A stretch of 64,000 nt of DNA from Lasiodiplodia sp. COLG20 (taxonomy: Eukaryota; Ascomycota; Dothideomycetes; Botryosphaeriales; Botryosphaeriaceae), in assembly GCA_009801085.1 (NCBI GenBank), contig VNWV01000046.1, positions 19,207 to 83,206 of the forward strand, given 5' to 3'. Of the stretch, positions 37,703 through 50,812 are shown in pieces; positions within the stretch are counted from its first letter, which is position 1; the number at the start of each line of letters is the position of its first letter. Below the pieces are notes generated by a model. That model worked only from the letters and a program-made list of their open reading frames with translations. It searched no databases and was not told where the DNA came from. The position numbers were made by a program, and so were the translations under genes.

Positions 37703-38990
37703 TTACTCAGATCTTACGCTTAGAACTCTATACTATAAAGAGCTAAAGAATAAAATTAAAAAGATAATAGCGCTTTATAAAAATATTAAAACTCTAGAAG
37801 CTATAATTCGACTAGCTCTTAAAATAGAATAACTCTAAAACGAGTATAAATAAAACTAAAAAACGTATTAACTAAAGAACTTTCTAAAGTAGTCGCGCTA
37901 TATCTAGAACGAGAACGACGCTATAAAACTTAACGCGGCCTATAAAGAGAAAGAGAAGTTCGATAATAAGAAAAAAAATAAATAGTAAACGCGTAAATAA
38001 ACCTCTTAGTAATAAACCTAGTTCGATAAGAGACTCTATATCTACTATAGCGCTAAGTAGTATAAGAAACACCTCTCTAAGTATATTAAAAAACCGCGTA
38101 GAAAAACCGCAACTATCGATAAGAAAGAGAATTCTAGAAAAGTCGCTTTAGCGACTACTAAAGAAGTTAGCTATATAGCTATAAGCTAAATAGTCTATTA
38201 CGATAACTACTATTTAATCTACGAGAGCGAAAAGTAGGGCGTAGACTAGTACTCTAAAAAGTTCTAACGCGTTTATACCGCCCTACGTACTTCTACATAG
38301 AAAGAAATCTAAGAGTTTAGCGAGAATCTAATAGACGATAAAAAAATTCTTAATAGCGAAGAAAGTTTTCGCGTTTATACGCCTAAACCTAGTAAAGATA
38401 AAATAGAGTACTAATAGAACGAAGCTACTTTAACTAGAATTAAGAAGTATCTAAACTAATACGAAGAAATAAAACGTACTAACGAATCTACGTCTATAAC
38501 TATCTAGGTTTCTACGATATAAATAGACATATCTACGAAATAATACCGGGTTAAAAAGAAAATTATATAGTTCTATACTTACTATAAAAACTAATAGAAA
38601 AAATAGAATCTCTTTCTCTAGAGCGCTGAGAAAATTACTAGCTAGTTATAGAACGAAGCGCGAGGCGTATAATAGTAAAAGAATAAAATACATCTAAAAA
38701 ATATAGTAAGAACGCTAGAAATATACGAAATAGTAATACTCTAAGAAGATACTATTTAATAGACTCTCTTATCTAAGTATAAGCGCTCTACGATATAATA
38801 CTAAATTCGTAATAGAATAGTCTACTACTAACGAAGAATTATAAAGTAGTAGTAGATATAATAAAAGAAGATTCTTCTCTACGTAAAGAAATAGAACCTC
38901 TACTTCTACGATAATATCTTCTAATTATCGGGTAGTAGTTTCTTTTCGCGTAATTAGATACGAAGATCTTAAGAACTACGTCTATACGGG
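37703..38990 (+). pseudogene. Element E: gag pseudogene, 3' two thirds
   Basis: The frame begins mid-domain (D-L-T-L-R-T at 37710-37728). It continues through a zinc-knuckle remnant at 38037-38070 (Tyr-Ile-Tyr-Tyr-Ser-Ala-Lys, formerly Cys-x2-Cys-x4-His) and a long Gln/Lys-rich tail. The tail reads on in this frame to about 38990, while the protease is in the -1 frame. The upstream part is missing because of the F junction. Confidence 0.75.
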
Positions 38991-41900
38991 CTTCTTAATA
39001 CTCTTTAGTCGGAAAACTAGACGGTCTTTCTAGCTAGAGACTCTAGAAGGGGCCGTCTACTAGGTCTCTTAACTAAATTACTAGCTTATCGAACGAAAAA
39101 ATACCTAATAAAATAGAACTTATGGACTTACTATATATATTAGTACGTATTAATAACTATCGTATAATAGCTATAATCGATAGTAGCGTGTAAAAGAACT
39201 TTATCTATTCTATCTATATTACTAAGCTATACATATATTACTAAATAAAGAACTACCCTTACTTACTAGTTACTATAAATAGATTACCGACTAAATAGAG
39301 ATAAATCCGTTTAGAGACCAACACGATCCCTATTTTCATCAATAATTATAAGAAATATATTAATCTAGACCTTATAACGATTTTAAAATATAATATTATT
39401 CTTAAAATACTATAGCTTAAGATATACGAGTTATAAATTAGCTAAAGTACGAAAAAAGTTAGTTTCCTAAAAGAGAAATATATAAAATACCTCGCTACTA
39501 TAGAACGAATAAGTTAGACGTTAAAGAATAAAGCTAAAGCTAGAAACTAGAGCTAAAAGAGCTAGAGCTAGAGCTAGAAGCTAAAAGTCTAGAACGTAAA
39601 GCTAGAAAAAGACGTAGAAGTACTAGACTTCGTTAATATCTAAAAAATATTCTATACGGTAATCCGGCGCATAAGACGCCGAGGCGAGAGGATTTATAAA
39701 ATATACCTTAAACCTAGTAAGAAAATAAAATAGAAAATCGTAGCTAAAATATAGTAACTAACGAAACCTTATACGAAGAATAACTATCTAAAGTTAGTTA
39801 GAGAAGACTACTCCTAGAAAATATACGCTAGATACGACGAAAGACCCGTTAAGAAAACTATCTAGCTAGATAGAGAATATATCGTAAGTAATATCTAAAA
39901 GAAAGTAGATAATCTTAAGAAAAAAAAAGCTCTAATACTAGAACTAAAAATGATATCTCTATAGTTTTAGAAATAGTAGCCGGTATTCTAGAAAAGAGAA
40001 AAAGAATAATTACTAAAATACTAACTATAGAATTATAAGATACCTCTTATTCTAGAAACGTAGTCCGCGTTTAAGCTAATCTACTTTCTCTTATAGAAGA
40101 AAAGTAAGACTTTAAAAGAATACATTGATAAGAATATTAAACGAGATTATATATGGCCTTTATTATTACCGGCCGAATACCCTATTCTATTCGTTTTAAA
40201 GAAAAACGATAAGCTCCGCCTTTATATTAATTATAAATAGCTAAACGATATTATAGTAAAAAACTATTATCTATTACCTCGTATTAACGAGCTATAGAAT
40301 AAGATCTAAAAGACGAAGTTCTTTATTAAATTCGACCTTAGAGACGGCTATTACCTCGTATAAATTAAAGAAGAAGAAGAATAGAAGATAGCGTTCTAAA
40401 TACGTTACGGTTACTTTAAGTATACGGTTATACTGTTTAGACTTACTAACGCCCCGGCGATATTCTAAAGTCTAGTTAATAACGTATTACGTTCGTATTT
40501 AGATATATTTTATATAGCGTATCTAGATAACATCTTAATCTACTTAAAAACCCTCGAAGAATATACGAAATATATTAAGAAGATTCTAAACGCACTCTAA
40601 AAATAAGAACTATCTATCGTATCTAAAAAATACGAATAGTACTTCTAAAAAGTAAAATATCTAGAATTTATTATTACTCTAGACTACATTAGTATAAACG
40701 AAGCTAAATTAGACGTAATTAGAGACTAGCCTATACTAAAAACCGTTAAGAAAGTATAATTCTTTCTTAATTTCGCTAACTTTTACCGTAAATTTATTAA
40801 TAAATACGTGGTAGTATACGAGCTACTTACCCGTCTAACTTAAAAAGAATAGAAGTTTAAATAGAAAGAGAAGTAATAGCGAGTATTTAACTCGCTAAAA
40901 TAAATATTCTATAAAGCCTTTATTCTCGAAATTTATAACCCTAAGCTTTCTATCGTCATAAAAACCGACGTATTAGACTACGCCATCGGCGCCTATATTA
41001 GTTAGCTAGACGAATAAGAACGACTATACCCGATCGCGTACTACTTAAGAAAAATAATACTTCTAAAGCTTAACTATAACGTCTACGATAAGAAACTCTT
41101 AGCTATTATTACGGTATTTAAAAAATAAAGATACTATTTAGAAGGCGTAAAACACTAGATATTAGTATACTACGACTATAAGAACCTTACGTATTTTACT
41201 ACTATAAAGAAACTAACTAGAAGATAAATTAAATAGACTAAAGAATTAGTATTATACGATATAAAGATTACCTATAAAAAGAGATTTAAAAACGCTCACG
41301 TAGACGCGCTAAATAAAAGAGCCGATTATATAAAAGAAAAGCTAGAACTACAGCCTATAATACTTAAATAGTAGAAAGACGAAACTCTTATACCCGCTAG
41401 AGTATACGTATCTATATTTAGAATCGCCTAATTATAGCTTAAGAGAAACTTAAAAACTAATCTATCGCTTACTTCGATTAGACTACTAGCGTTAGTAATA
41501 CGCCTAGAAGATAACGCCTAGACGTAAAAAATTCGAGAAGTCTACACCTACGATATAATAGTCTAGAAACTTAAAAAGATAGAAAATAACTTCTAAATTA
41601 TACGAGACGTAGAAGATATAATTCTATATCTAGAATTAATCTACGTCTTAATAAAACTTTAAGAGAAACTCGTTAGAGATATCTACGAAGTACTAGTATA
41701 CGGTTACTAAGAAATAAAAAAGACGATAGAGCGAATAACTAAAAACTACTACTTTTAAGACTTAAGAAGAATAATTTAGAAGGTAATCTCGTAATACGAC
41801 TTATATATTTAAAGTAAGACCGTAAGATATATACTCTACGAACTACTCTAGCTAATCGTAGTTCTAAAGAGATTCTAGTAATTAATCTCGCTAGACTTTA

Positions 41901-43022
41901 TTACGAATCTATTCGAGTTAGTCGAACTCTTAACTAACGTTAAGTACGACTCGATTCTAGTTATAGTCGATAGACTTACTAAGTACGCGTATTATCTACC
42001 ATATCTTAAATCGATAAACGCGAAAAAACTAGCCTACATATTTCTTAAAATAATTCTAGATAATTATAGGCTACTAGAAGAGCTCGTATTAGATAGAGAT
42101 TAGTTATTTACATTTTAATTCTAGTAGAGCCTTACTTAATAGCTTAGAGTTAAGTATAAACTCTCGATAACGGTATACTCTTAAACGAATAGATAGACTA
42201 AGCGTATAAACTAAACGCTAGAGTAGTATCTACGCTATTATCTTAACTATATCTAAGATAATTAAATTATATTATTACTATTAGTATAATTCGCGTATAA
42301 TAGCTTAAAGGCGTTAGCTACCTAGAAGTCTCCGTTCTACGCTAATTATAGACGCGAGCTAATAGCTTATAGAGAAGAAATTCTAAGCGAATTATTAGCC
42401 TAGAAAGAAATTCTTAAGGCGAACTAGCTAAAGAAACTCTATAAATAGCTTAGTCTCGATATTAAATTTAACGAATATTTAATATTCTACTACTATAATA
42501 GACGGTATTAGGAGGCACTAAAGCTAAAAAGAGAGAATAAAGTTTATCTTCTTAAAAGAAACATCAAAACTCGACGACTAAATAGTAAATTAGACTTTAA
42601 GAAAATCGAATCATTCGAGATTAAAAAAAAGTTAGACGAAGTTATATACCGCCTTAAGCTATCTAGTACCATACGAATAAATCTAGTATTCTACGTAGAA
42701 CTACTTAAATTAGCCCTAGAAAACGCTACTCTAGTAGAATAAACCGAAGAAATAACTCTAGAAAATCTAGACGCTGATAAAAATAAAGATTAGATCGTAG
42801 AAAAAATTCTTAATAATAGCTACTATAACGGTTAATTCGGATATCTTATTAAGTAGAAAGAAGACTAGAATAATATCTAGAAACCGCTAGAAAACTACGA
42901 AGACTATAAAGATCTTATTAAAGACTTCTATCGTTAAAATCTAAATCGATCTAAACTAGAGACGCGTTAATTACGAGAATATCTAAGAATTCGAAATTAA
43001 AATCCGGAGTCTAACGCGCCTA
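38990..43022 (+). pseudogene. Element E: pol pseudogene, full length in one frame
   Basis: Readable from K-L-D-G-L-S-S near 39010. The protease follows: M-D-L-L-Y-I at 39122, then I-I-D-S-S at 39173. RT is 40150-40810 with Y-L-D-N at 40520-40531, RNase H is 40910-41330, and integrase is 41510-42560. Integrase D residues are in S-L-D-F-I (41894) and V-D-R-L-T-K-Y-A, followed by the conserved Glu helix. The chromodomain is 42788-42960. There is no net indel over 3.8 kb. Confidence 0.92.
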
Positions 43023-43673
43023 ATTAACTAATTCGAAACCCTCTAGCGGCGTAGCACTAGAACTAGCTCTAGAAGACCTAACCGCCTAGATAGAACTCGT
43101 AAAGATATTAGCTAAGAACTCGCTACGTAAACGTTTTAGCGACTACCTCTTCTTAGTATTTTTAAGATTAACGAAATTTCTAGCCTTCTAAATAGACTTT
43201 AAGCGATTTAACTTCTCTAGCTTCTCTATAGTCTTAGTCTTAGAAGAAAGTATTAAGACCGCCTAACGATAAAGTAACGAACGCTACTTCTTTACGCGGT
43301 CTAGACGAGCTATAAAAGTATAAAGCTTTTAACGTATCTTCTTCTCGGTCTAATTAGCCTTTAGAAGAGTCTAGTGAAGGTAAATAACTAAATAGAAAGT
43401 TAGCTATAGTAAAGATAAAAAAATAAGAAATAGATAATTAGAATAGTCTAAACTACTAGTATTATACGTGGACTTATTCTACTACGTACACTCGCTATAA
43501 CGAGAATAAACCCTATCTATCTTATAGAGAATAAAGAAAGAATTACTCTTATTCTTTTTAACGTTTAGAAGTAAGTAAGAGAAATAAAAAAGCGGTATTA
43601 TAGTATTATTACGATCGATCTCATCTTCTAAAATAAGATACTTAGCTTATTACTAAAATCGCTTACGCTTACG
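43020..43673 (-). pseudogene. Element E: antisense 3' ORF, split near its start by G
   Basis: The minus-strand frame ends at 43022-43020 (E-L-V-N-stop). Its first codons (M-S-S-E-S-R) lie on the far side of G at 50684-50670. Removing G and one TTACG copy gives 669 nt, exactly the length in C, with no indel. It shares the Y-S-R-Y-S-E cluster, D-R-V-K-K, S-L-L and T-I-E-K-L-E-K-L-N-R-L-K motifs with C. Insertion of G broke the gene after codon 5. Confidence 0.55.
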
Positions 43674-44100
43674 TATTACGACACGCTTAATAGTAGTAGA
43701 AAAGTTAGAATCTTATACGACTTACTACCTACGTAACTAACCCCCTAAACCTAGTACGATTTACCCGACCGATCTAGCCGTACCTAAACCTATCGATCCG
43801 AGCTACTAAACCCTTTTCGTCATCCTAATCACTCTAGTTATCTTAGTCACCATAAATAACTAATACTAATTATACTAATTACTCTATATATATAGACCAC
43901 ACTTATTATAGTAGATAAAACCTTCGTAGTTAATTCTAATTATTATCTTATACCTCTCTTATTATCTTTTTTATCTAACTACGGCTACTATTCTTTAAGC
44001 GTAGTATCTAGTAATATTCTAAATAGCGATAGTAAACCTCTTAACGCTATATAACTACCTATACTCTTCATCTTACCCCCATTCTAATTCTAGCGTAACA
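43674..44100 (+). repeat. 5' LTR of element G (427 bp)
   Basis: Starts TATTACGACACGC and ends AGCGTAACA with the terminal CA preserved. It is the reverse complement form of the F LTRs and the solo LTR at 28233. Confidence 0.93.
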
Positions 44101-44120
44101 CTTTAACCACCCCTCTTATA
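44101..44120 (+). promoter_or_regulatory. Candidate primer-binding site of family 2
   Basis: CTTTAACCACCCCTCTTATA directly follows the LTR. J has CTTTAACCACTTCTCTTATA at 58784, and family 1 has a near match at the same place. Two families with otherwise different LTRs share it, which points to a common primer. Confidence 0.5.
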
Positions 44121-45425
44121 GGCACCGAAGATAAGATCTCTAAAGAAAAAGTAACTATAATAACTTAGACTACGATCCACGCCTCTCTTTCTAATGCAAA
44201 GAAGCAGCTCTAAAATATCTATCTAATAATCTCTAGAAAACCTAATATAAAAACCCGTATAACTATATTAAAGACCTACGCCACTAGAATTATCTCTCTA
44301 ATCTACGACGTTAGCCGACCTCGAATCCCTCTTAACGCCTTCGAGGACTATATTATAGTCCTACTAGAATACTTTATTAAAGAATAGGCCTTCTTAGTCA
44401 ACTATACTACTAGACCCTAGAAGTAATCTTCCACTACGAAAACTACTCCCGCTCTACCTACCTCTATATAGGTATAAAACCTAAAGTTTAAAGTTAAGAA
44501 ATCTAACGTTTTTGATAGTATCCGAGAAAAACTAAACGAATTTCTACGGTAATTACACACCTACTTTTACTTATTTAGTACGGCTTTCTAGAATAACATC
44601 TAAAAAATCTTCTTTACTAGGTTGTATCTTCGTAAAAGCGCCACTTAGTAGTTTAAACCATACTAGAACGACTTCGAAAAAATAGACTAGTACGAAGAGA
44701 CTATATAACTTTTTTATAGCTATAGTAACTTTACTAAAACCCTCTAAGAAACGTTCGAGGATAAAAACTAATACTAAAATACGATATATTAAATCTAGAC
44801 ACTTAAATAAACCGAATCTACAATAATATATATAACCTAGTTTCGACTCTATATCTTACGACTATAATAGCCCGATAACGTCCTTAAAATACTATACTAC
44901 AAGGGACTAAAAGACTATATTAAGAACGAATTTATTAGAACTAAGCTATCTAATTTATACTAGAAGATAGTTCGTATCGCTATCTAACTCGACACTCGGC
45001 TATATAACCGTCGTAGAGAAGCGACTCGGTCGAACCACTCTATAGCTAACTCTAACTAAACTTAGAATATAACGAGTTCTAGCGAACCTATAAACCTTAA
45101 TAGCGTTAAACGCAACGGGCCTTTATTCTAAAAAGAAAAAGACCGACGCCGTAAAAAAAATCTATATTTCTATTATAGTAAGAAGAAATACTACGCCTAC
45201 TAATATAAGAGCGGCTATAAGATAATACGCTAAACCTTAGCCACACAAATAATAAAAGTAGAGAAATTCTACGATAAGTAGTATTAAGCCGATTATACTA
45301 ACGACAAATACGAAAGCCACCGTAAATTAAAAAAGACCTATAGATACTAGCTAGAGATAAAAAACTAAAAAAGCCTCTAATCTAGAGGTAGATAGAGGCG
45401 TAGCTTCTAGCGCCCCTTTAGATAA
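44118..45425 (+). pseudogene. Element G: gag pseudogene
   Basis: Probably starts at ATA (former ATG) 44118, followed by G-T-E-D-K-I-S-K-E-K. The Gag domain is at about 44480-44960, with F-K-P-Y at 44652 and G-L-K-D-Y-I-K-N-E-F. The basic linker K-E-K-D-R-R-R-K-K is at 45136, then a knuckle remnant Y-F-Y-Y-S-K-K-K-Y-Y-A-Y at 45160-45200 in which Tyr stands for Cys or His. The frame is 0 while pol is in frame 2, a -1 offset. About 430 codons. Confidence 0.8.
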
Positions 45426-48400
45426 CTATAATAACGACTGATAATACTAAAGAAAAACTCTCTTATACGTATACTACGGACGATAAAGAACTTCTAGCCG
45501 AGTATACTAAGTATCTTATTATTAATATACTCGCTAATAGACGCTAAACCTACGTTCTAATCGACTTAGCTAACGAAGATAATTATATTAACTCCCACTT
45601 CGTAGAAAAATATAACATCAAGTTCCAGAAAAAGAAACACCTTTACGAACTTATTACTATAGATAGTTTACCTAGTATATATAGAGAAGGGTTAATACTT
45701 ATAAAAATCTAAGAACTCGTACTAGCTAGAGAAAAACACCGAGAAAGAATATACTTAGATATTATAAAAACCTCCGAATATAATATTATTCTCAAACGCC
45801 CCTAGCTCCGAAAGTAGAAACTATATATCGACTAAAAATCTAGAGAAGTAAAATTTAGGTCTAGAGAAAAGGACGAGACGCGGTAGCTATTTAGTATTAT
45901 AATAGCGTCGATACAACTCTAAGCAACCCGAAGTAAGCTAGTATAAGTTAATAAGATCTCTAAGAAGGTCCTTAAAAAAAAAATAAAGAAAGACATCTCT
46001 ACTAAAATCTTCTAGATATACACTACCCCCTAAGAAATTAAAATTAAGACTTAGTAACCTCTAGAGGTTTAATAGACCTGTAAAATCGTCTACCTTTCTA
46101 GAAAACGAATCTATAGACTCTAGAAACCCTAAAAACCCCAAGAACGCATAAAATACGACCTACGATAAGTTAATACTATTAATATAGAAAACCCTCTAGA
46201 TAACGTACCCCTATAATATAGGAAATTCGATATCTTTACGAAGAAATAGAAAGACGCTCTACTAGAATACTAACTATAGAACTATAAAATACCCCTAATA
46301 CCAAAAATATTATCTAAATTTAGCCCCTTATACTTTCTTTCAAAAAAAGAACTATAGACGCTTAAGAAATACATCGAGACCTACTTATAAAAAGAATATA
46401 TTCGACTATTCTAGTTATTAGTAGCCTTTCCTATCCTATTCGTACTAAAACCTAGAGAAAAGCTACGACTATACGTAGACTACCGAGTTCTAAACAACAT
46501 CACTATTAAGAATCGCTATTTCTTACCTAGAATCGACGAACTACGAGACCGACTAAGAAAGACTAAGTATTTTACTAAGCTCGACCTCTAAGACGGCTAC
46601 TACTTAATTAGAATTAAAGAAGACGAAGAGTAGAAAACCATTTAGTAAAACTACTTCGAACTATTTAAATACCTCGTTATATCTTTCGAACTTACTAACG
46701 CCCCCGTAACCTTCTAAGCTATAATTAACGATATTCTTTAAGAATATCTAGACGTCTTCTATATAGTATATCTAGACGATATTCTAATCTACTTCGAAAC
46801 TCTAGAGAAATATTAAAAACACGTAGTAAAGATACTAAAGAAATTATAAAAAAAAAGACTATAAGTTAAGCCTAAGAAATACACCTTCTACGCCTAAGAG
46901 ATAGAATTTCTAGAATTTATTATCTAATCTAAAAAAGTCGTAATAGACTCTAAAAAAGTAGAATCTATTCTCAGTTAGCCTATATCTAAGAATCTTCGAG
47001 AAGTCTAATTCTTCTTAGGCTTTACTAACTTCTACCAACGGTTTATTAAAGACTATACTAAGCTAGCGAAACCTCTAACTCGACTAATCTAAAAAGATAC
47101 CCGCTTCGACTAGTAAAATATATAATAGAAAGCCTTCGATCTACTTAAGAAAGCCTTTATAAAAGCATCTATTCTAGCTCTTTTCGATCTAAATAAACCT
47201 ATCTACCTAGAAACCGACGCCTTAAACTATACTATAGAGGTATATCTTAGCTAGCTAGATAACTAAGAACGACTACACCCCGTAGTCTTTTACTCTAGAA
47301 AGATATTACCTATAAAACTTAACTACGATATCTACGATAAAAAACTATTAGCTATCGTTATAGCCTTTAAAGAATGGCGATATTATCTAGAAGAAGTAAA
47401 CTTTAAAATTACCATATACTCGGATTACTAAAACCTAGACGCTTTTATAATAACTAAAATCCTCAATCGGCGATAAGTTTAGTAGGCGGAACAACTCGCT
47501 TTCTTTAATTTTAAGATAGTATACTAAAAAGAAACTAAGAACGAAAAGGCTAATATATTTAGTCGATAATACGACTATATACTTAACCAACTAAAACTCT
47601 TCCTAGCACTTCTAGAATAAAATAAGAAAGAAGATATTAAACTTAACCGACCTTAACTAGAACTTATAGTAATCTACCTCTTAGTTCTAGTTACTCGAAG
47701 CTAAGTAAGAGGCTTCTAATTCTAAGAAGAACCTTCTAAGTCTCGAAGATTTCTAGAATCTACGAACCCTTAGAAACTCGTTTCTAGAAATATAATACTT
47801 TCTAGATCTAGTTCCTCAAAAGCATCGAACTTCTAGAAATCGACCCCTCCTAGAGAAACCAATCTAGAAATATAATTCTCCTAGAAAGAACCCTTAGAAA
47901 TAAACACTCTAAGAGTATAACTAGTCTAAGAAGAAAACCCTAGAAATAGAACCCTAGAAAATAACTTCTAGAAGGCCCCCTCCGAAAACCTAGATATATA
48001 AGAAAATAAAAATCTTTAAAAAAACGACCTCTTACTTTTAATATAGAAAGAGTACATTTAGGTAACCTACGAAAACGACACTATAATATAATAACTATTA
48101 AAATAAATTTATAATTACCTAGAAAAAGATTCCGACCTTATATTAAGCCTAAAAGAAATAATTCTTTTTAAAGAACTAGTCTACGTCTTCTAACGACTTT
48201 AACGATAGCTTATTAAGAAAATCTACGCTATTCTAGTACACGGCTATAGAGGCATTAATCCTATAATAGAGAGAATCGAAAGAGCATTCTATATACTATA
48301 CCTTAGAAAATGAGTACGATAGTACCTCGCTAATTACAAAGACTACGCCCGAAATAAAGTAGTATAATATACCCCCTATAAAAAACTACAGCCGATTATA

Positions 48401-49562
48401 TCTTTTAATTAACTCTAGAAATCTATCTTCTTAGACTTCATTACTAAACTACTAAAATCTAAAGAACTACTTACAAAAGTACGCTACGACGTAATTCTAG
48501 TTATCACCGATAGACTATCTAAATAGGAGTATTTTATTTCCTATAAAGAAGCCTTAAAAGTTCTCGAGCTAGTCTACATCTTTCTATAGTATATCTTTAT
48601 AAACTACGAAATGCTAGAAATAATTATCTCCGACTAAGACATCCGCTTCTACGCTCGATTCTAGTAAACCTTAATAAATAAGTTAGAAACGAAGTATAAG
48701 CTATCTACCGTCTTTTACCTCTAGATAGACGGCTAAACGAAACGACTTAACTAGACTCTAGAGAAATACCTATAAAGCTACGTAAATTATTAATAAAATA
48801 ACTAGGTAGAACTTCTATCTCTAATACAATTCGCTTATAATAACATACTAGCGGAAATAACCTAAGAGATACCGTTCTACGTTAACTTTAGATTCGAACT
48901 CTAAGCCTACGAAGAATCTATTCTATAAGAAAACATCGTATAAAAAAAGATACTCTAGATAAAGTAGCTAAAAGAACTATACTAAAGCCTAGTCTAAGAT
49001 ATAGAATTTATTAACTACCGTATAGCTATATACTATAACTAAAGGCGCTAGAAACTACCGCTTCTAGAGAAGAAAGATAAAGTTTAGCTACTTACTAGAA
49101 ACCTTAAAATTAAACGACCGAGCCCTAAATTAGATTATAAAAAAATCGATTCCTTCGAAATTAAATAAAAACTTTTTTCTATTACTTATAAACTTAAATT
49201 ACCTAAAAATATACGCTAAAGCCTAGTCTTCTACGTAGCGCTTCTTAAACCAGCACTACAAAACGCCCAAACACTAAAATACCTCGAAGAAGAAATTTAA
49301 CCCGAAGACGTACAAGAATAGGACGTTAAAAAAATTCTAGATAGTAAATAGAACCCCGACGATTAGCTTAAATACCTTATTAAGTAGAAAAATTACGATA
49401 ACTTAGAAAATACCTAGAAACTCTTACTAAATCTTAACTATTCGGGACTTCTCGAGAACTTCTACTAATAAAACCTAGACCGTTTAAGCCTAGAATATCC
49501 TTCTATAACGTAAAACCCGAAGAAAAGATTAGAGACATCTAAAACCGATTAATAGAAGTCTA
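45330..49562 (+). pseudogene. Element G: pol pseudogene, least damaged
   Basis: One frame from the protease (V-L-I-D-L-A-N-E-D-N-Y-I at 45554) through RT (46390-47060; Y-L-D-D intact at 46769-46780) and RNase H (47180-47600). A low-complexity linker (47680-47990) follows. Integrase is 48080-49100. The chromodomain is 49316-49500 (D-V-K-K-I-L-D-S, then Y-L-I-K). The protease Asp-Ser-Gly is now Asp-Leu-Ala. There is no net indel. Pol ends overlapping the antisense ORF. Confidence 0.9.
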
Positions 49563-50144
49563 ACGAGAAACTACACCATCGGCGCCCGCTACGTTACTAC
49601 TAAACCTACCCGACGTATATAATATAGCCGTATCGTCTACCTCTAAATTAGTTAAACTCTAACCTAAGGTAGTAGCCTTCTCTACTTTAATCGTAGTTAG
49701 CTTTCGGTTAAACATCTCGTTACTCCAAGAATCTAGAAAAAATAATATTCGAAGAAGCCGAATTATCTTAGCCTAAAAAGATACGTTTCGACGAGTTAAA
49801 CGAAGAATTTCCATCTTATTCTATTTAATTTAACGTTAAACCTCCTCTAACTAACCCTAGATACGATCCCGTTGTTAATTTACCCGATAAACTATAGAAA
49901 GTCAGCCTAAGCATAAAAAGAGAAGAAAACGACTACACTTAGCCGGAGAAGTTATCGTCTTAAAAATATAACGACGACTACGCTTCACACACTCGTAATA
50001 ACGAGGCCGATCGAAAAGAACGAAGCAACGATAATAAAGACGGAAAAAGTAGAATTAATAACGAATAGACGCCTCTACCCTATTCTAAAAGATACGAGAA
50101 GCTAAGACGTACCGATAAGCGCTACTACCCAATATAATTAGTAT
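49560..50144 (-). pseudogene. Element G: antisense 3' ORF
   Basis: 195 codons on the minus strand from ATA at 50144 to TAG at 49562-49560, with 10 internal TAA/TAG and one TGA. It aligns with the F copy codon for codon without an indel. Residues 49-59 read Y-Y-E-C-V-K-R-S-R-R-Y, matching Cys-x2-Cys-x6-Cys after reversing TGT-to-TAT. The coiled coil spans 89-135, S-N-E-M-F-N-R-K-L-T-T-I is at 141-152, and the tail ends V-V-S-R-stop. It ends inside the 3' end of pol. Confidence 0.6.
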
Positions 50145-50237
50145 AAAGAAGAAGAATAACGGTAAAGAGAATCTATAAGGTCTTATAAGAACCTATACGA
50201 AAGCTTTCGAACCGAAAGTAGTCTAGAGAAAAAATAG

Positions 50238-50664
50238 TATTACGACACACTTAATAGTAGTAAAAAAGTTAAGATTTTATACGACTTACCACCTACGTAA
50301 CTAATCCCCCGAACCTAGTACGATCTACCTAGCCAACCTAACCGCACCCGAACCTATCGACTTGAGCTACTAAATCCTTTTCGTCATTCTGATTACTCTA
50401 GTTACCTTGGTTACTATAAGTAACTAATACTAATTATACTAATTACTCTATATATATAGACCACACTCGTTATAGTAGATAAAACCTTTATAGTTAATTT
50501 TAATTATTACCTTATACTCTTTTTATTATTTTTCCTACCTAACTATAGCTACTATTCTCTAAGCGTAATATCTAGTAACATTCTAAATAGTAGTAGTAAA
50601 CCCCTTAACGCTACACGACTATCTATACTCTTTACCTTACCCCTATTCTAGTTCTAGTATAACA
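50238..50664 (+). repeat. 3' LTR of element G (427 bp)
   Basis: Starts TATTACGACAC after the purine-rich run AGAGAAAAAATAG and ends GTATAACA, followed by TTACG. Equal in length to the 5' LTR. Confidence 0.93.
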
Positions 50665-50812
50665 TTACGGGACTCCGAGGACATCGCGAAAAAAGAGAAC
50701 TTATTAATAAAAGAGAAAAGAAAAAATAAGAAAATAGTCGCGATATATATCGTAGAAACTTAAAAGAATCTTCGGGCTAAAGATCTCTAAGAGAAAGAGT
50801 AATATTATAAAC
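50665..50812 (+). other. Element E tail between G and E 3' LTR
   Basis: Contains the first codons of E's antisense ORF (CAT on plus at 50682-50684 is its ATG) and the stretch up to the 3' LTR, ending in the purine-rich AAGAGAAAGAGTAA, a polypurine tract candidate. It matches 22471-22600 of C in reverse. Confidence 0.75.

Larger units (their letters stand above)
43674..50664 (+). mobile_element. Element G: complete family 2 chromovirus nested in E
   Basis: 6,991 bp with two 427-bp LTRs and a perfect TTACG duplication at 43669-43673 and 50665-50669. It is inserted in the fifth codon region of E's antisense ORF. It is forward-oriented, with gag and pol in separate frames (-1 offset). It keeps Y-L-D-D in RT and has fewer RIP changes than its host element, so it is a late arrival. 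Confidence 0.95.

Noticed and set aside
37884..38072. 62-codon minus-strand ORF, Leu/Ile-rich
   Set aside because: Shadow of the Gag zinc-knuckle region of E. The hydrophobic look comes from AT-rich antisense sequence.
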